A program made the translations under genes and the position numbers. From an uncultured Clostridia bacterium (GTDB lineage Bacteria > Bacillota > Clostridia > Oscillospirales > Ruminococcaceae), in the NCBI GenBank assembly GCA_947176675.1, contig CAMWRN010000082.1:1-8844 (forward strand): a DNA stretch of 8,844 nucleotides, in the 5' to 3' direction. Each line of letters opens with the position of its first letter. Positions within the stretch are counted from its first letter, which is position 1. This document shows positions 1 to 6,185 of the stretch, piece after piece. The notes under the pieces were generated by a model. That model ran no database searches, was not told the DNA's origin, and was given only the letters and a program-made list of their open reading frames with translations.

Positions 1-57
1 ACGAACGATGAACAGGATACTGTTATTGAAATTATACGTAATTGTTTTGAGGGATAA
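1..57 (+). CDS. C-terminal end of an unidentified upstream gene (partial)
   Basis: Frame 1 is open from the window edge and ends at a TAA at 55-57, giving an 18-residue tail ending in IIRNCFEG. It looks like an amphipathic terminal helix, and the frame sits just before, and in the same direction as, the next gene, as expected for an operon member. Eighteen residues are too few to assign a family. A glycosyltransferase would fit the context, since the rest of the window lacks any, but nothing in the sequence shows this. The chance that this short open frame is not coding is real. Confidence 0.45.
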   Translation, partial: TNDEQDTVIEIIRNCFEG

Positions 58-67
58 ATTGATACAA

Positions 68-93
68 GCTGTATGCAAAATGTCGTTTACAGC
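68..93 (+). repeat. Short inverted repeat in the leader of the first ATP-grasp gene
   Basis: GCTGTA (68-73) and TACAGC (88-93) can pair as a 6-bp stem with a 14-base loop. An overlapping alternative is ATACA (62-66) with TGTAT (70-74). It lies in the 54-base gap between the upstream stop and the ATG at 112. There is no U-tract, so it is not an intrinsic terminator. It may be mRNA structure or chance in AT-rich DNA. Confidence 0.2.
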
Positions 94-97
94 CAAA

Positions 98-104
98 AAG
101 GAGG
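98..104 (+). promoter_or_regulatory. Ribosome binding site fixing the start of the ATP-grasp gene at 112
   Basis: AAGGAGG stands 7 bases before ATG 112. The in-frame ATG at 73 lies upstream of this site and has no Shine-Dalgarno of its own, so translation should begin at 112, not 73. Confidence 0.85.
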
Positions 105-111
105 AAGCATA

Positions 112-1284
112 ATGACCGACTATGATCGCTTATTGGAGAAAATAAGAGATTTAGGTATGGATTATAAATGGGCTAAGATGTTTGTCAAAAAGCTTAAGGA
201 CGATGAAAATGCATTTCCGGTTGCTGATAAAGAGCAAAAAAGGTGGGCTTTGGAACGCGGATTTTATCCGGGAAGAATAGAACTCTACGGCCTTACCGAG
301 AGTAATTATTATAATTATGTTCCGGACTATCAGTATTTTATGCTTCACCCAATGAATAATCACTTCCTGAAATGGCTGGATAAAACAACGCTTAAATATG
401 TGCTGAACAGTAACGGCTGTGAAGATGTAATGCCTGACTATTATGCCTACGTTGAGAATGACGGAAGCTATACATATTTAATGAATTGTCCGAAAGATAT
501 AGCTAAAAATGAAAATTTTCTTATTGATCTCCTCGGACAGAAGAAAATCCTTGCTATGAAGCCTAATTCAGGTACATCTGGCGGGCTCGGATTTATCAAA
601 CTGGAACTGTGCGGAAACGATATATATGAGAATAACAAGCTAATAGATCAAAACCGCTTTATTGAGATAAGAGATTCAATGAGGAATTACATTATAACAG
701 AATATGCGCATCAGCACCATGAGCTGGCTGAAGTATGGCCCGACAGTGAGTGTACGCTTCGCGTCATTATGTGTAAAAATCCAAGGAAAGATTTATATTC
801 TCCTACAGAGTGGTCCTGTGCTGTTTCTTACGCAAGATTCGGCACTTCCGTTAATGGCGGAGCCAGCAATCTTTCATCCGGAGGAGTGGGCGTAGGATTT
901 GATTTTGAAACAGGACGGTATAATGATTTCTGTATTCGCTATAAGAGGTTTACTCCAGACGGACAGTGGATGTTGAACAAACATCCTGATACCGAAGCGG
1001 AATGGAAAACACTCGGTCTGCCTAATTGGAAATGTGTCAGAGAGAAAATCAATGATATATGCCGGCATATTTCATCACTTGATTATTTGGGTCTTGATAT
1101 AATTATCACTGAAAACGGCATGAAGTTATGTGAGATCAACTCTCACCCTGCTATTGACTATGAACAGATTATGTGCGGTCCGACACTTTTATCTGAAAAT
1201 GTCAGGAATTTTTTTGAAAACAAGGGGCTAAGAAAGTTTGACGGATGTGATTTTTATAAGGCGTACATCGAATGTCAGGAATAA
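112..1284 (+). CDS. Sugar-transfer-associated ATP-grasp protein
   Basis: The 390-residue protein resembles the ATP-grasp family found beside sugar transferases in surface-polysaccharide loci (ATPgrasp_ST/TupA-like). Visible ATP-grasp elements, numbered from the start at 112, are K150 followed by a glycine-rich loop (PNSGTSGGLG, 151-160), the hinge-like TEY at 196-198, CTLRVIM with R217 (214-220), a second glycine-rich stretch GGVGVGFD (257-264), D329 in LGLDIII, and the metal-binding signature CEINSHP with E341 and N343 (340-346). About 110 N-terminal residues form a helical, aromatic-rich lead-in. No signal peptide or membrane segment is seen, so it is cytoplasmic. By family it should use ATP to activate a carboxylate and join it to an amine or similar nucleophile; the substrate is unknown. 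It sits 20 bases ahead of the initiating sugar transferase, so it probably modifies the sugar precursor or lipid-linked unit. Family assignment is fairly sure; function is inferred. Confidence 0.88.
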   Translation: MTDYDRLLEKIRDLGMDYKWAKMFVKKLKDDENAFPVADKEQKRWALERGFYPGRIELYGLTESNYYNYVPDYQYFMLHPMNNHFLKWLDKTTLKYVLNSNGCEDVMPDYYAYVENDGSYTYLMNCPKDIAKNENFLIDLLGQKKILAMKPNSGTSGGLGFIKLELCGNDIYENNKLIDQNRFIEIRDSMRNYIITEYAHQHHELAEVWPDSECTLRVIMCKNPRKDLYSPTEWSCAVSYARFGTSVNGGASNLSSGGVGVGFDFETGRYNDFCIRYKRFTPDGQWMLNKHPDTEAEWKTLGLPNWKCVREKINDICRHISSLDYLGLDIIITENGMKLCEINSHPAIDYEQIMCGPTLLSENVRNFFENKGLRKFDGCDFYKAYIECQE

Positions 1285-1288
1285 AATT

Positions 1289-1294
1289 AAGGAG
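1289..1294 (+). promoter_or_regulatory. Ribosome binding site for the initiating sugar transferase
   Basis: AAGGAG lies 10 bases before ATG 1305. The longer open frame would start at ATG 1272, inside the end of the previous gene, with no Shine-Dalgarno before it and with this site inside its coding part. The start at 1305 is therefore preferred. Confidence 0.75.
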
Positions 1295-1304
1295 TAATTT
1301 ATCA

Positions 1305-2048
1305 ATGAATGAAACAACCGTTGAGAAATCTGCTGTAAGAACCGACATTCCAAAGCCGAGAAAAACGTTTTATTCACAATATATAAAAAGGTTTCTTGAC
1401 ATTATTTTAAGCGGTCTGGCAATTATTGTTTTAAGTCCTTTGCTGCTGATCATTGCTGTTCTGGAGTTAGTATTTCACGGAAGACCTGTTTTATATATTG
1501 ACAAAAGGCCAGGTAAAGACGGCAAAATATTCAATATGTATAAATTCAGATCAATGTCGGGCGCTTGCGATGAAAACGGAAATTTACTCCATCCAAGCAA
1601 GAGAATTACCTCGTTTGGACGTATTCTTAGGCGTACTTCTCTTGATGAGCTGGCAGGATTATTTAATGTTTTTAACGGAACTATGTCTATAATAGGCCCG
1701 AGACCGCTTATGACAGATTACCTTCCTCTGTATAATGAAAGACACAAGTACAGACATTCTGTTCGTCCGGGGCTCGCATGTTGGAAAATCGGCTGTGATG
1801 ACAAGCTTACATCTGAATCATGGACGTGGAATACACAGTTTGAAAGTGATATCTACTATGTCGAACATATAAGCTTTCTTCTTGATGTGCGTATGGTTTT
1901 GAAAACAATCAAAATAATTTTTTCAAAAAGCGAAATGAGAACAAATTCAGACAGAGTAAAATTTAACGGAGAAAATTTACTTGAAACAAGAACAAGGCAT
2001 GAAATAATTGAGGCTCAGCAAAAAGAAATTGAAAAGAACCTGAAATAA
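1305..2048 (+). CDS. Undecaprenyl-phosphate sugar phosphotransferase (PglC/WcaJ-type initiating transferase)
   Basis: The 247-residue protein belongs to the bacterial sugar transferase family, monotopic phosphoglycosyltransferases that move a sugar-1-phosphate from a nucleotide sugar to undecaprenyl phosphate and so start the repeat unit. Seen in order: KRFLDIILS (28-36); one hydrophobic re-entrant helix (about 32-53) with the S44-P45 kink; RPGKDGKIF, then KFRSM (80-84); the catalytic Asp-Glu pair D114-E115 in SLDELAGLFN; GPRPL (131-135); RPGL (154-157); and a C-terminal FESDIYYVEHISFLLD (179-194). There is no long N-terminal multi-helix domain, so it is the small PglC-like form. Two differences from the usual pattern stand out: LDEL-A instead of LDEL-P, and after RPGL the common GWAQVNGR-type stretch is replaced by ACWKIGCDDKL plus a Trp-rich segment. 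The donor sugar cannot be told. A charged C-terminal tail of about 40 residues follows the domain. The gene is tightly spaced with both neighbours. Confidence 0.93.
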   Translation: MNETTVEKSAVRTDIPKPRKTFYSQYIKRFLDIILSGLAIIVLSPLLLIIAVLELVFHGRPVLYIDKRPGKDGKIFNMYKFRSMSGACDENGNLLHPSKRITSFGRILRRTSLDELAGLFNVFNGTMSIIGPRPLMTDYLPLYNERHKYRHSVRPGLACWKIGCDDKLTSESWTWNTQFESDIYYVEHISFLLDVRMVLKTIKIIFSKSEMRTNSDRVKFNGENLLETRTRHEIIEAQQKEIEKNLK

Positions 2049-2060
2049 ATATTATTTGCA

Positions 2061-2077
2061 AAAGGGAGGTGCGGGGT
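2061..2077 (+). promoter_or_regulatory. Strong Shine-Dalgarno followed by ATA rather than ATG
   Basis: AAAGGGAGG (2061-2069) is a good Shine-Dalgarno. At the ideal distance, 8 bases on, the in-frame triplet is ATA (2078-2080). The only standard starts nearby are GTG 2069, which overlaps the Shine-Dalgarno itself, and ATG 2156, which has only a weak GGAG 16 bases upstream. Confidence 0.6.
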
Positions 2078-3415
2078 ATAACTGCTAAAATATATAATCC
2101 AAATAAAAATGCATTCAATGAAATAATCGGATACGGAGCGGAAAACAACACTGTTATGGACAGATTGTGCGCTTTTTTCATTGCGCTGAGTCCTATTTTG
2201 CAGCATTACAAGGGGTTTTACCGAAATGCCGGATTTTCAGTATTGATTATCATTTCGCCTGTCCTGGTTTTAAGGCTTTTGTCAAATCTGGCAAAGGGAA
2301 AATATGACACGAAGTGTTTGAAAGCGATCGTACCGCTGCTGCTGTTTCAAGTATATAAAATTTTTGACCATACTCCGAATATCAGCAAAACACTGTATGG
2401 TATATTTATGATCATAGTGCTGACAGCTATAGCATTGGGTTGCGTAAATGTACGGTATTTTGTCAGGTATGCTTCGGTAATAAGCGTATTGGCAGGAGCT
2501 TTTCTTGTTGTACAGTATTGCTGCTACTATATATTGGGTTTCCATTTACAGCTTGTGCCAACGTCTCTGCTGCTGTCTGACGCCAATGCATGGATTCTTG
2601 GAGTTCGTACCGGACTGTACGGTCTTAACGGAGCAAAAAACGGTTTTTACAGACCATGTGCTTTTTTCCTTGAGCCGTCGCATTTATTTCTGTATTCTTT
2701 TCCCGTTTTATGTCTGCTTCTGTTTTCTCCGGGAATGAACCGTCACAGAAAACAAACAGCGTTTTTTGTGGCTTTAAGTATGATCCTGTCCACTTCCGGA
2801 ATGGGTGTTTTTATTGCGGCGGGATTACTTGTTGCATATTATATGTTTTATAACGGACACGACAATATTGCTAAGCTGAAAAATATTTTTTCAGGCAAGA
2901 ATATATTTATACTTGCAGCTGTTCTGTCAGCGATGATCGTTGCTTATTTCAGTATAGACGTATTTCAGCTCATGATCAAACGAATATTTTCTTCCGTTAC
3001 CGGCAATTCAACGGCAATAGACGGACGGACAAGGTTAGCTCGTTCGCTTATACAAAATATATCGGATAAATCATTTTTTATCGGTATTACCGATAATGTA
3101 TCCGATATCACTTTCAATTTGCCGGGATTTTACGCAACGCTGTATAAGCATGGCATTATCGGTATTTTTCTTTCCTACCTGTTTTATATTCCCGGTATAT
3201 TCAAACTTAAAGAAGCAGGATTCTGGACAAGCGCTGTTATTTTGCTGATATCTTTCTTTACCGCACATACGCACGGCACATTCTATCTGATATATTTTGT
3301 AATTGTTATAATGAATGGATATCACACTGCAGAAGACAGAAAAATCGGTAAAATAAAGTCCAATGAGATTACGGGAAGAGGTTCACAATGTCTGACGGCA
3401 AGAACAGAACAATAA
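2069..3415 (+). CDS. Wzy-like polysaccharide polymerase (O-antigen ligase/polymerase-type membrane protein)
   Basis: This is a polytopic membrane protein of about 420-448 residues with roughly ten hydrophobic segments, the first beginning near residue 33 (numbered from GTG 2069). Hallmarks fitting Wzy-type polymerases are the loop RPCAFFLEPSH (195-205), STSGMGVF (241-248) at the start of a membrane helix, a large extracytoplasmic loop (about 296-350) with DGRTRLA (318-324), and a late G-x-x-x-x-LYKHGIIG region (353-364). Wzy proteins join lipid-linked repeat units on the outer face of the membrane; the position between the initiating transferase and the flippase supports this. Sequence conservation in the family is low, so the call rests on topology, the EPSH loop and context. 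The start is unresolved: the Shine-Dalgarno at 2061-2069 points to ATA 2078, while ATG 2156 would give a 419-residue protein starting just before the first membrane helix. GTG 2069 overlaps the Shine-Dalgarno and is unlikely. The 3' end overlaps the flippase gene by 28 bases. Confidence 0.8.
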   Translation: MRGITAKIYNPNKNAFNEIIGYGAENNTVMDRLCAFFIALSPILQHYKGFYRNAGFSVLIIISPVLVLRLLSNLAKGKYDTKCLKAIVPLLLFQVYKIFDHTPNISKTLYGIFMIIVLTAIALGCVNVRYFVRYASVISVLAGAFLVVQYCCYYILGFHLQLVPTSLLLSDANAWILGVRTGLYGLNGAKNGFYRPCAFFLEPSHLFLYSFPVLCLLLFSPGMNRHRKQTAFFVALSMILSTSGMGVFIAAGLLVAYYMFYNGHDNIAKLKNIFSGKNIFILAAVLSAMIVAYFSIDVFQLMIKRIFSSVTGNSTAIDGRTRLARSLIQNISDKSFFIGITDNVSDITFNLPGFYATLYKHGIIGIFLSYLFYIPGIFKLKEAGFWTSAVILLISFFTAHTHGTFYLIYFVIVIMNGYHTAEDRKIGKIKSNEITGRGSQCLTARTEQ

Positions 3416-4848
3416 ACGGAAAGATTCTTATAAAATCAAGCTTTTGGTATATCGCTTCAAATTTTCTTACAAGAGCAGTATCGTTTATTACTATTCCGAT
3501 CTTTACAAGATTGATGACAAAACAGCAGTACGGTGATTTTTCGGTATTTGCAAGCTGGCAGTCGATTTTTCTGATAATATGCGGAGTGGAAATTTACGCT
3601 ACGCTTAACAGGGCGAGGTTTGATTACGAAACGGACGAGGAGCTGAACGGATACATTACATCGTGTTTGGTTCTGAGCACACTGTTTACAGCTTTGATTT
3701 TTACTTTGTATCTTTTATTTCAGGATTTTTTTGCAGGACTTTTTTTGCTTGACAGAAAATACATATTGATCATGTTTGCATATTTGTTTACGCAGCCTGT
3801 TTTTCTTATGTTTCAGGCAAAGCAGCGTGTGGAGTACCGTTACAAGTTCAGTGCGGGACTGTCCTTTGCTTTGCTTATTATTTCCACTGCCGCCGCTGTG
3901 GGCTTAGTGTATTCTATTAACGAAGACAGACTGCTCGGCAGAATTTTGGGGCAATACGTTCCTTATATAATTTCCGGATTTATCTTGTATATATTTTTTA
4001 TCGTGAAAAGCAGGACTGTAAGGCTAAGCTCGTGGAGCTATGCTTTGAAAATGGGTCTGCCGCTGGTTTTCAGCTTTCTTGGAAGTCAGATATTGCTTGC
4101 GTCAGACAAGGTGACCGTTCAGCATCTGAGTTCATCGAACGAAGTGGCATGGCTCGTTCTTGCTACTTCGTGTGCACATATAATACTTATATTTGTCCAA
4201 TCGTTAAATAACGCATGGTCTCCGTGGTTTTTCGATAAGCTTAAGGCGGAGGAATACAAGGAAAGCGGAAAAGCTTTTAAGATATACATGTGGTTTATTG
4301 TACTCAGTACGTTCTGTGTTCTTACTGTCGGTCCCGAGATAGTTAAAATACTGGGAGGAAAGGGATATGCCGAGTCTGTTTATGTACTTCCCGCCAATAT
4401 GCTTTGCGGTGTATTTACGGCGCTGTCATCGCAGTTTGTAAATATTGAAACCTATTATAAAAAGACGCATTATGCTGCGATTCTTACTTCAATAGCTGCT
4501 GTAATCAATATCGCCGGAGATATTGCGGGCGTAAAGCTGTTCGGATATCAGGCGGCGTGTTATGTTACGGTCATGTGCCAGATAATGCTTATTGCTCTTC
4601 ATTACATTGCTGTTCGGAAGATCAACATAAATGCGATTATCCCGCTTAAGGATTTATGTATTATGCTTGCCGCAAGTCTGACGTTTATACCGTTCTTTTT
4701 GCTTCTGTATCGTTCTGACGCCGTTCGGCTTGGCGTTATTATTGTTCTGTTTGCAGCTGTATGCGTATTATTCATCGCCAAAAGAAGAGAACTTATTAAC
4801 ATTTTAAAAAAATACCGCAGATCAGGGTCTGAGAATAAGAACGAATGA
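3388..4848 (+). CDS. Wzx-type polysaccharide flippase (oligosaccharide/MATE-like transporter)
   Basis: The 486-residue protein has about 12-14 membrane helices and belongs to the polysaccharide transporter (MOP superfamily) group that flips undecaprenyl-linked repeat units outward. The N-terminus is typical: KSSFWYIASNF followed by FITIPIFTRLMTKQQYGDFS (about 33-52), where the basic RLMTKQQYG loop is a common family feature. Others are ASDKVTVQHL (238-247), NAWSPWFF (275-282), and a second-half signature around GGKGYAESVYVLP (323-335) and FGYQAA (385-390). The basic C-terminal tail (RRELINILKKYRR, 466-478) should be cytoplasmic. ATG 3388 is preceded by GGAAGAGG (3374-3381) at 6-base spacing. 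The start lies inside the end of the polymerase gene, which suggests translational coupling of polymerase and flippase. Length and topology are normal and the call is firm; the exact glycan moved is unknown. Confidence 0.93.
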   Translation: MSDGKNRTINGKILIKSSFWYIASNFLTRAVSFITIPIFTRLMTKQQYGDFSVFASWQSIFLIICGVEIYATLNRARFDYETDEELNGYITSCLVLSTLFTALIFTLYLLFQDFFAGLFLLDRKYILIMFAYLFTQPVFLMFQAKQRVEYRYKFSAGLSFALLIISTAAAVGLVYSINEDRLLGRILGQYVPYIISGFILYIFFIVKSRTVRLSSWSYALKMGLPLVFSFLGSQILLASDKVTVQHLSSSNEVAWLVLATSCAHIILIFVQSLNNAWSPWFFDKLKAEEYKESGKAFKIYMWFIVLSTFCVLTVGPEIVKILGGKGYAESVYVLPANMLCGVFTALSSQFVNIETYYKKTHYAAILTSIAAVINIAGDIAGVKLFGYQAACYVTVMCQIMLIALHYIAVRKININAIIPLKDLCIMLAASLTFIPFFLLLYRSDAVRLGVIIVLFAAVCVLFIAKRRELINILKKYRRSGSENKNE

Positions 4849-4877
4849 GTTAAAGACAAAATCTCAAAAATACCGCG

Positions 4878-4904
4878 AGAGGAGGATCGCTCCCTACGGG
4901 AGCG
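4878..4904 (+). promoter_or_regulatory. Shine-Dalgarno plus 7-bp hairpin in front of the second ATP-grasp gene
   Basis: AGAGGAGG (4878-4885) lies 29 bases from ATG 4915, too far for normal use. Between them, CGCTCCC (4888-4894) and GGGAGCG (4898-4904) form a perfect 7-bp stem with a TAC loop. If the stem is folded, the distal Shine-Dalgarno is about 12 unpaired bases from the ATG. The 3' arm also holds GGGAG (4898-4902), a possible proximal Shine-Dalgarno 12 bases from the ATG that the same stem would hide. No U-tract follows, so it is not a rho-independent terminator. Confidence 0.6.
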
Positions 4905-4914
4905 TAGCATATAT

Positions 4915-6153
4915 ATGAAATCGCTTGTACTGGCAGGCGGTCTGCCGCAGATATCGCTGATAAATGAATTGAAAAAGCGGGGGGTAACAACAATCTTGGC
5001 TGACGGAAGTTCTGCACCGCTTGCACTTCCGTATGCCGATAAATTTTACATGGTAAATATTTTTGACATAGAGGCAGTCAAAAATATTGCCGTTAAAGAA
5101 AATGTAGATTTCATTATTACGGTCTGTGCGGATCAGGTACTGCTTGTGGCAGCGCAGGTTTCAGAGATGCTGGGGCTTCCGTGGTACTTAGACTATGAGA
5201 CCGCAAGATCTGTTTCTGATAAGGAATTGATGAAAAAAATATTTGTTGAGAACAGCATTCCGACATCTAAATACGTTATCATGAACAAGCTTGATATGAA
5301 CCTTATTGAACAGCTTAGGTATCCATTAATAGTAAAGCCTGTTGACGCGTACAGTTCCAAGGGTGTGCGCAAGGTCACGAACGAAAAAGAACTGAAGATC
5401 GCTTTTGAAGACGCTGTACAGATAAGCCGTACGAAAACGGTCGTTGTGGAGGAGTTTTTTGACGGCGAAGAAATAAGCGCCGATTTCTTTATAGTTGACG
5501 GAAAGGTACATACGCTTTGCATTTCCAACAGCGAAAAGATAAAAGACAAAGACAGGTTTGTTATCTTTCGCGGACGGTATCCCGCCAACGCTTCCGATGA
5601 GCTTATCGCTGACATAGAAAATACTGCTCAAAAAATAGCGGACGCTTTTAAGCTGAGAAATTCGCCTATGCTGGTTCAGATGCTTACCGACGGAAAAAAA
5701 ATTACCGTACTTGAATTCTGCGCAAGAACAGGCGGCGCTATGAAATGGCTTTTGATAAAGCGTTCATGCGGTGTTGATGTTATCAAGGGCGTAATTGATC
5801 TGACAATGGGCATAAAGCCTGATATAATGGTACGCCCTCCCGAAAGTAAGTATATAGTAAATGATTTTATTTATTGCAGACAGGGAGAGTTTGACAGGCT
5901 GGATGGCTTTGACGAACAGCTCAGACTGGGAAATATCACAGATTATCATTGTCTGCGTCCGAAAGGCATAAGGTTCAGCGGTGTGACGGCGAGCAGCAGC
6001 GACCGTGCTGCCGGAGTGACAATACAAGCAGATACCATAGAAGAATTTAACCGCAAACATCGGGATTTTGTTAATTCTGTAAGAGTACTGGATACAGACG
6101 GAAACGATATAATGCGGCACGATCTGCTCCCCGAACTTGAAGAAACGGTATAA
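4915..6153 (+). CDS. CarB-like ATP-grasp ligase
   Basis: The 412-residue cytoplasmic protein opens with a nucleotide-fold pre-ATP-grasp domain (SLVLAGGLPQ, 3-12; ILAD, 27-30; IITVCADQV, 67-75) and continues into an ATP-grasp fold: SDKELMKKIF (101-110), IVKP with K141, the loop DAYSSKGVRKV (144-154), the hinge VVVEEFFDGEEIS (176-188), and LEFCARTGG (266-274) with E267 and R271. These fit the carbamoyl-phosphate synthase/biotin carboxylase-like branch, whose members form an acyl-phosphate and join it to an amine. Substrates are not deducible. At the usual metal-binding Asn of the E-x-N-x-R motif there is a Cys (C269). The protein is unlike the ATP-grasp at 112-1284 in order and motifs, so it is not a recent duplicate. 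ATG 4915 is supported by the hairpin-linked Shine-Dalgarno. It probably attaches or activates an amino acid or organic acid for the glycan (inference from context). Confidence 0.87.
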   Translation: MKSLVLAGGLPQISLINELKKRGVTTILADGSSAPLALPYADKFYMVNIFDIEAVKNIAVKENVDFIITVCADQVLLVAAQVSEMLGLPWYLDYETARSVSDKELMKKIFVENSIPTSKYVIMNKLDMNLIEQLRYPLIVKPVDAYSSKGVRKVTNEKELKIAFEDAVQISRTKTVVVEEFFDGEEISADFFIVDGKVHTLCISNSEKIKDKDRFVIFRGRYPANASDELIADIENTAQKIADAFKLRNSPMLVQMLTDGKKITVLEFCARTGGAMKWLLIKRSCGVDVIKGVIDLTMGIKPDIMVRPPESKYIVNDFIYCRQGEFDRLDGFDEQLRLGNITDYHCLRPKGIRFSGVTASSSDRAAGVTIQADTIEEFNRKHRDFVNSVRVLDTDGNDIMRHDLLPELEETV

Positions 6154-6185
6154 ACAGCTTATATGGCAAAGAAAGGGATATAATT

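Noticed and set aside
59..87. Possible promoter from TTGATA at 59-64
   Set aside because: It resembles a -35 box, but no TATAAT-like hexamer lies about 17 bases downstream.
73..111. ATG at 73 as the start of the first ATP-grasp gene
   Set aside because: No Shine-Dalgarno precedes it, while AAGGAGG at 98-104 is correctly spaced from ATG 112; the extra 13 residues are not family-like.
1272..1304. ATG at 1272 as the start of the sugar transferase
   Set aside because: It lies within the previous gene without a ribosome site; AAGGAG at 1289-1294 serves ATG 1305.
4891..4902. CTACGGGAG resembling a conserved 16S rRNA segment
   Set aside because: Only about nine bases match, and they are explained by the hairpin; no other rRNA sequence surrounds it.
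4888..4904. Hairpin as an intrinsic terminator after the flippase
   Set aside because: The stem is followed by GTAGCATATATATG rather than a U-run, and it lies inside the ribosome-site region of the next gene.
5193..5615. Antisense open frame of 140 codons opposite the second ATP-grasp
   Set aside because: It is a shadow of a well-supported sense gene; its protein is Ser/Thr/Phe-rich with no recognisable domain.
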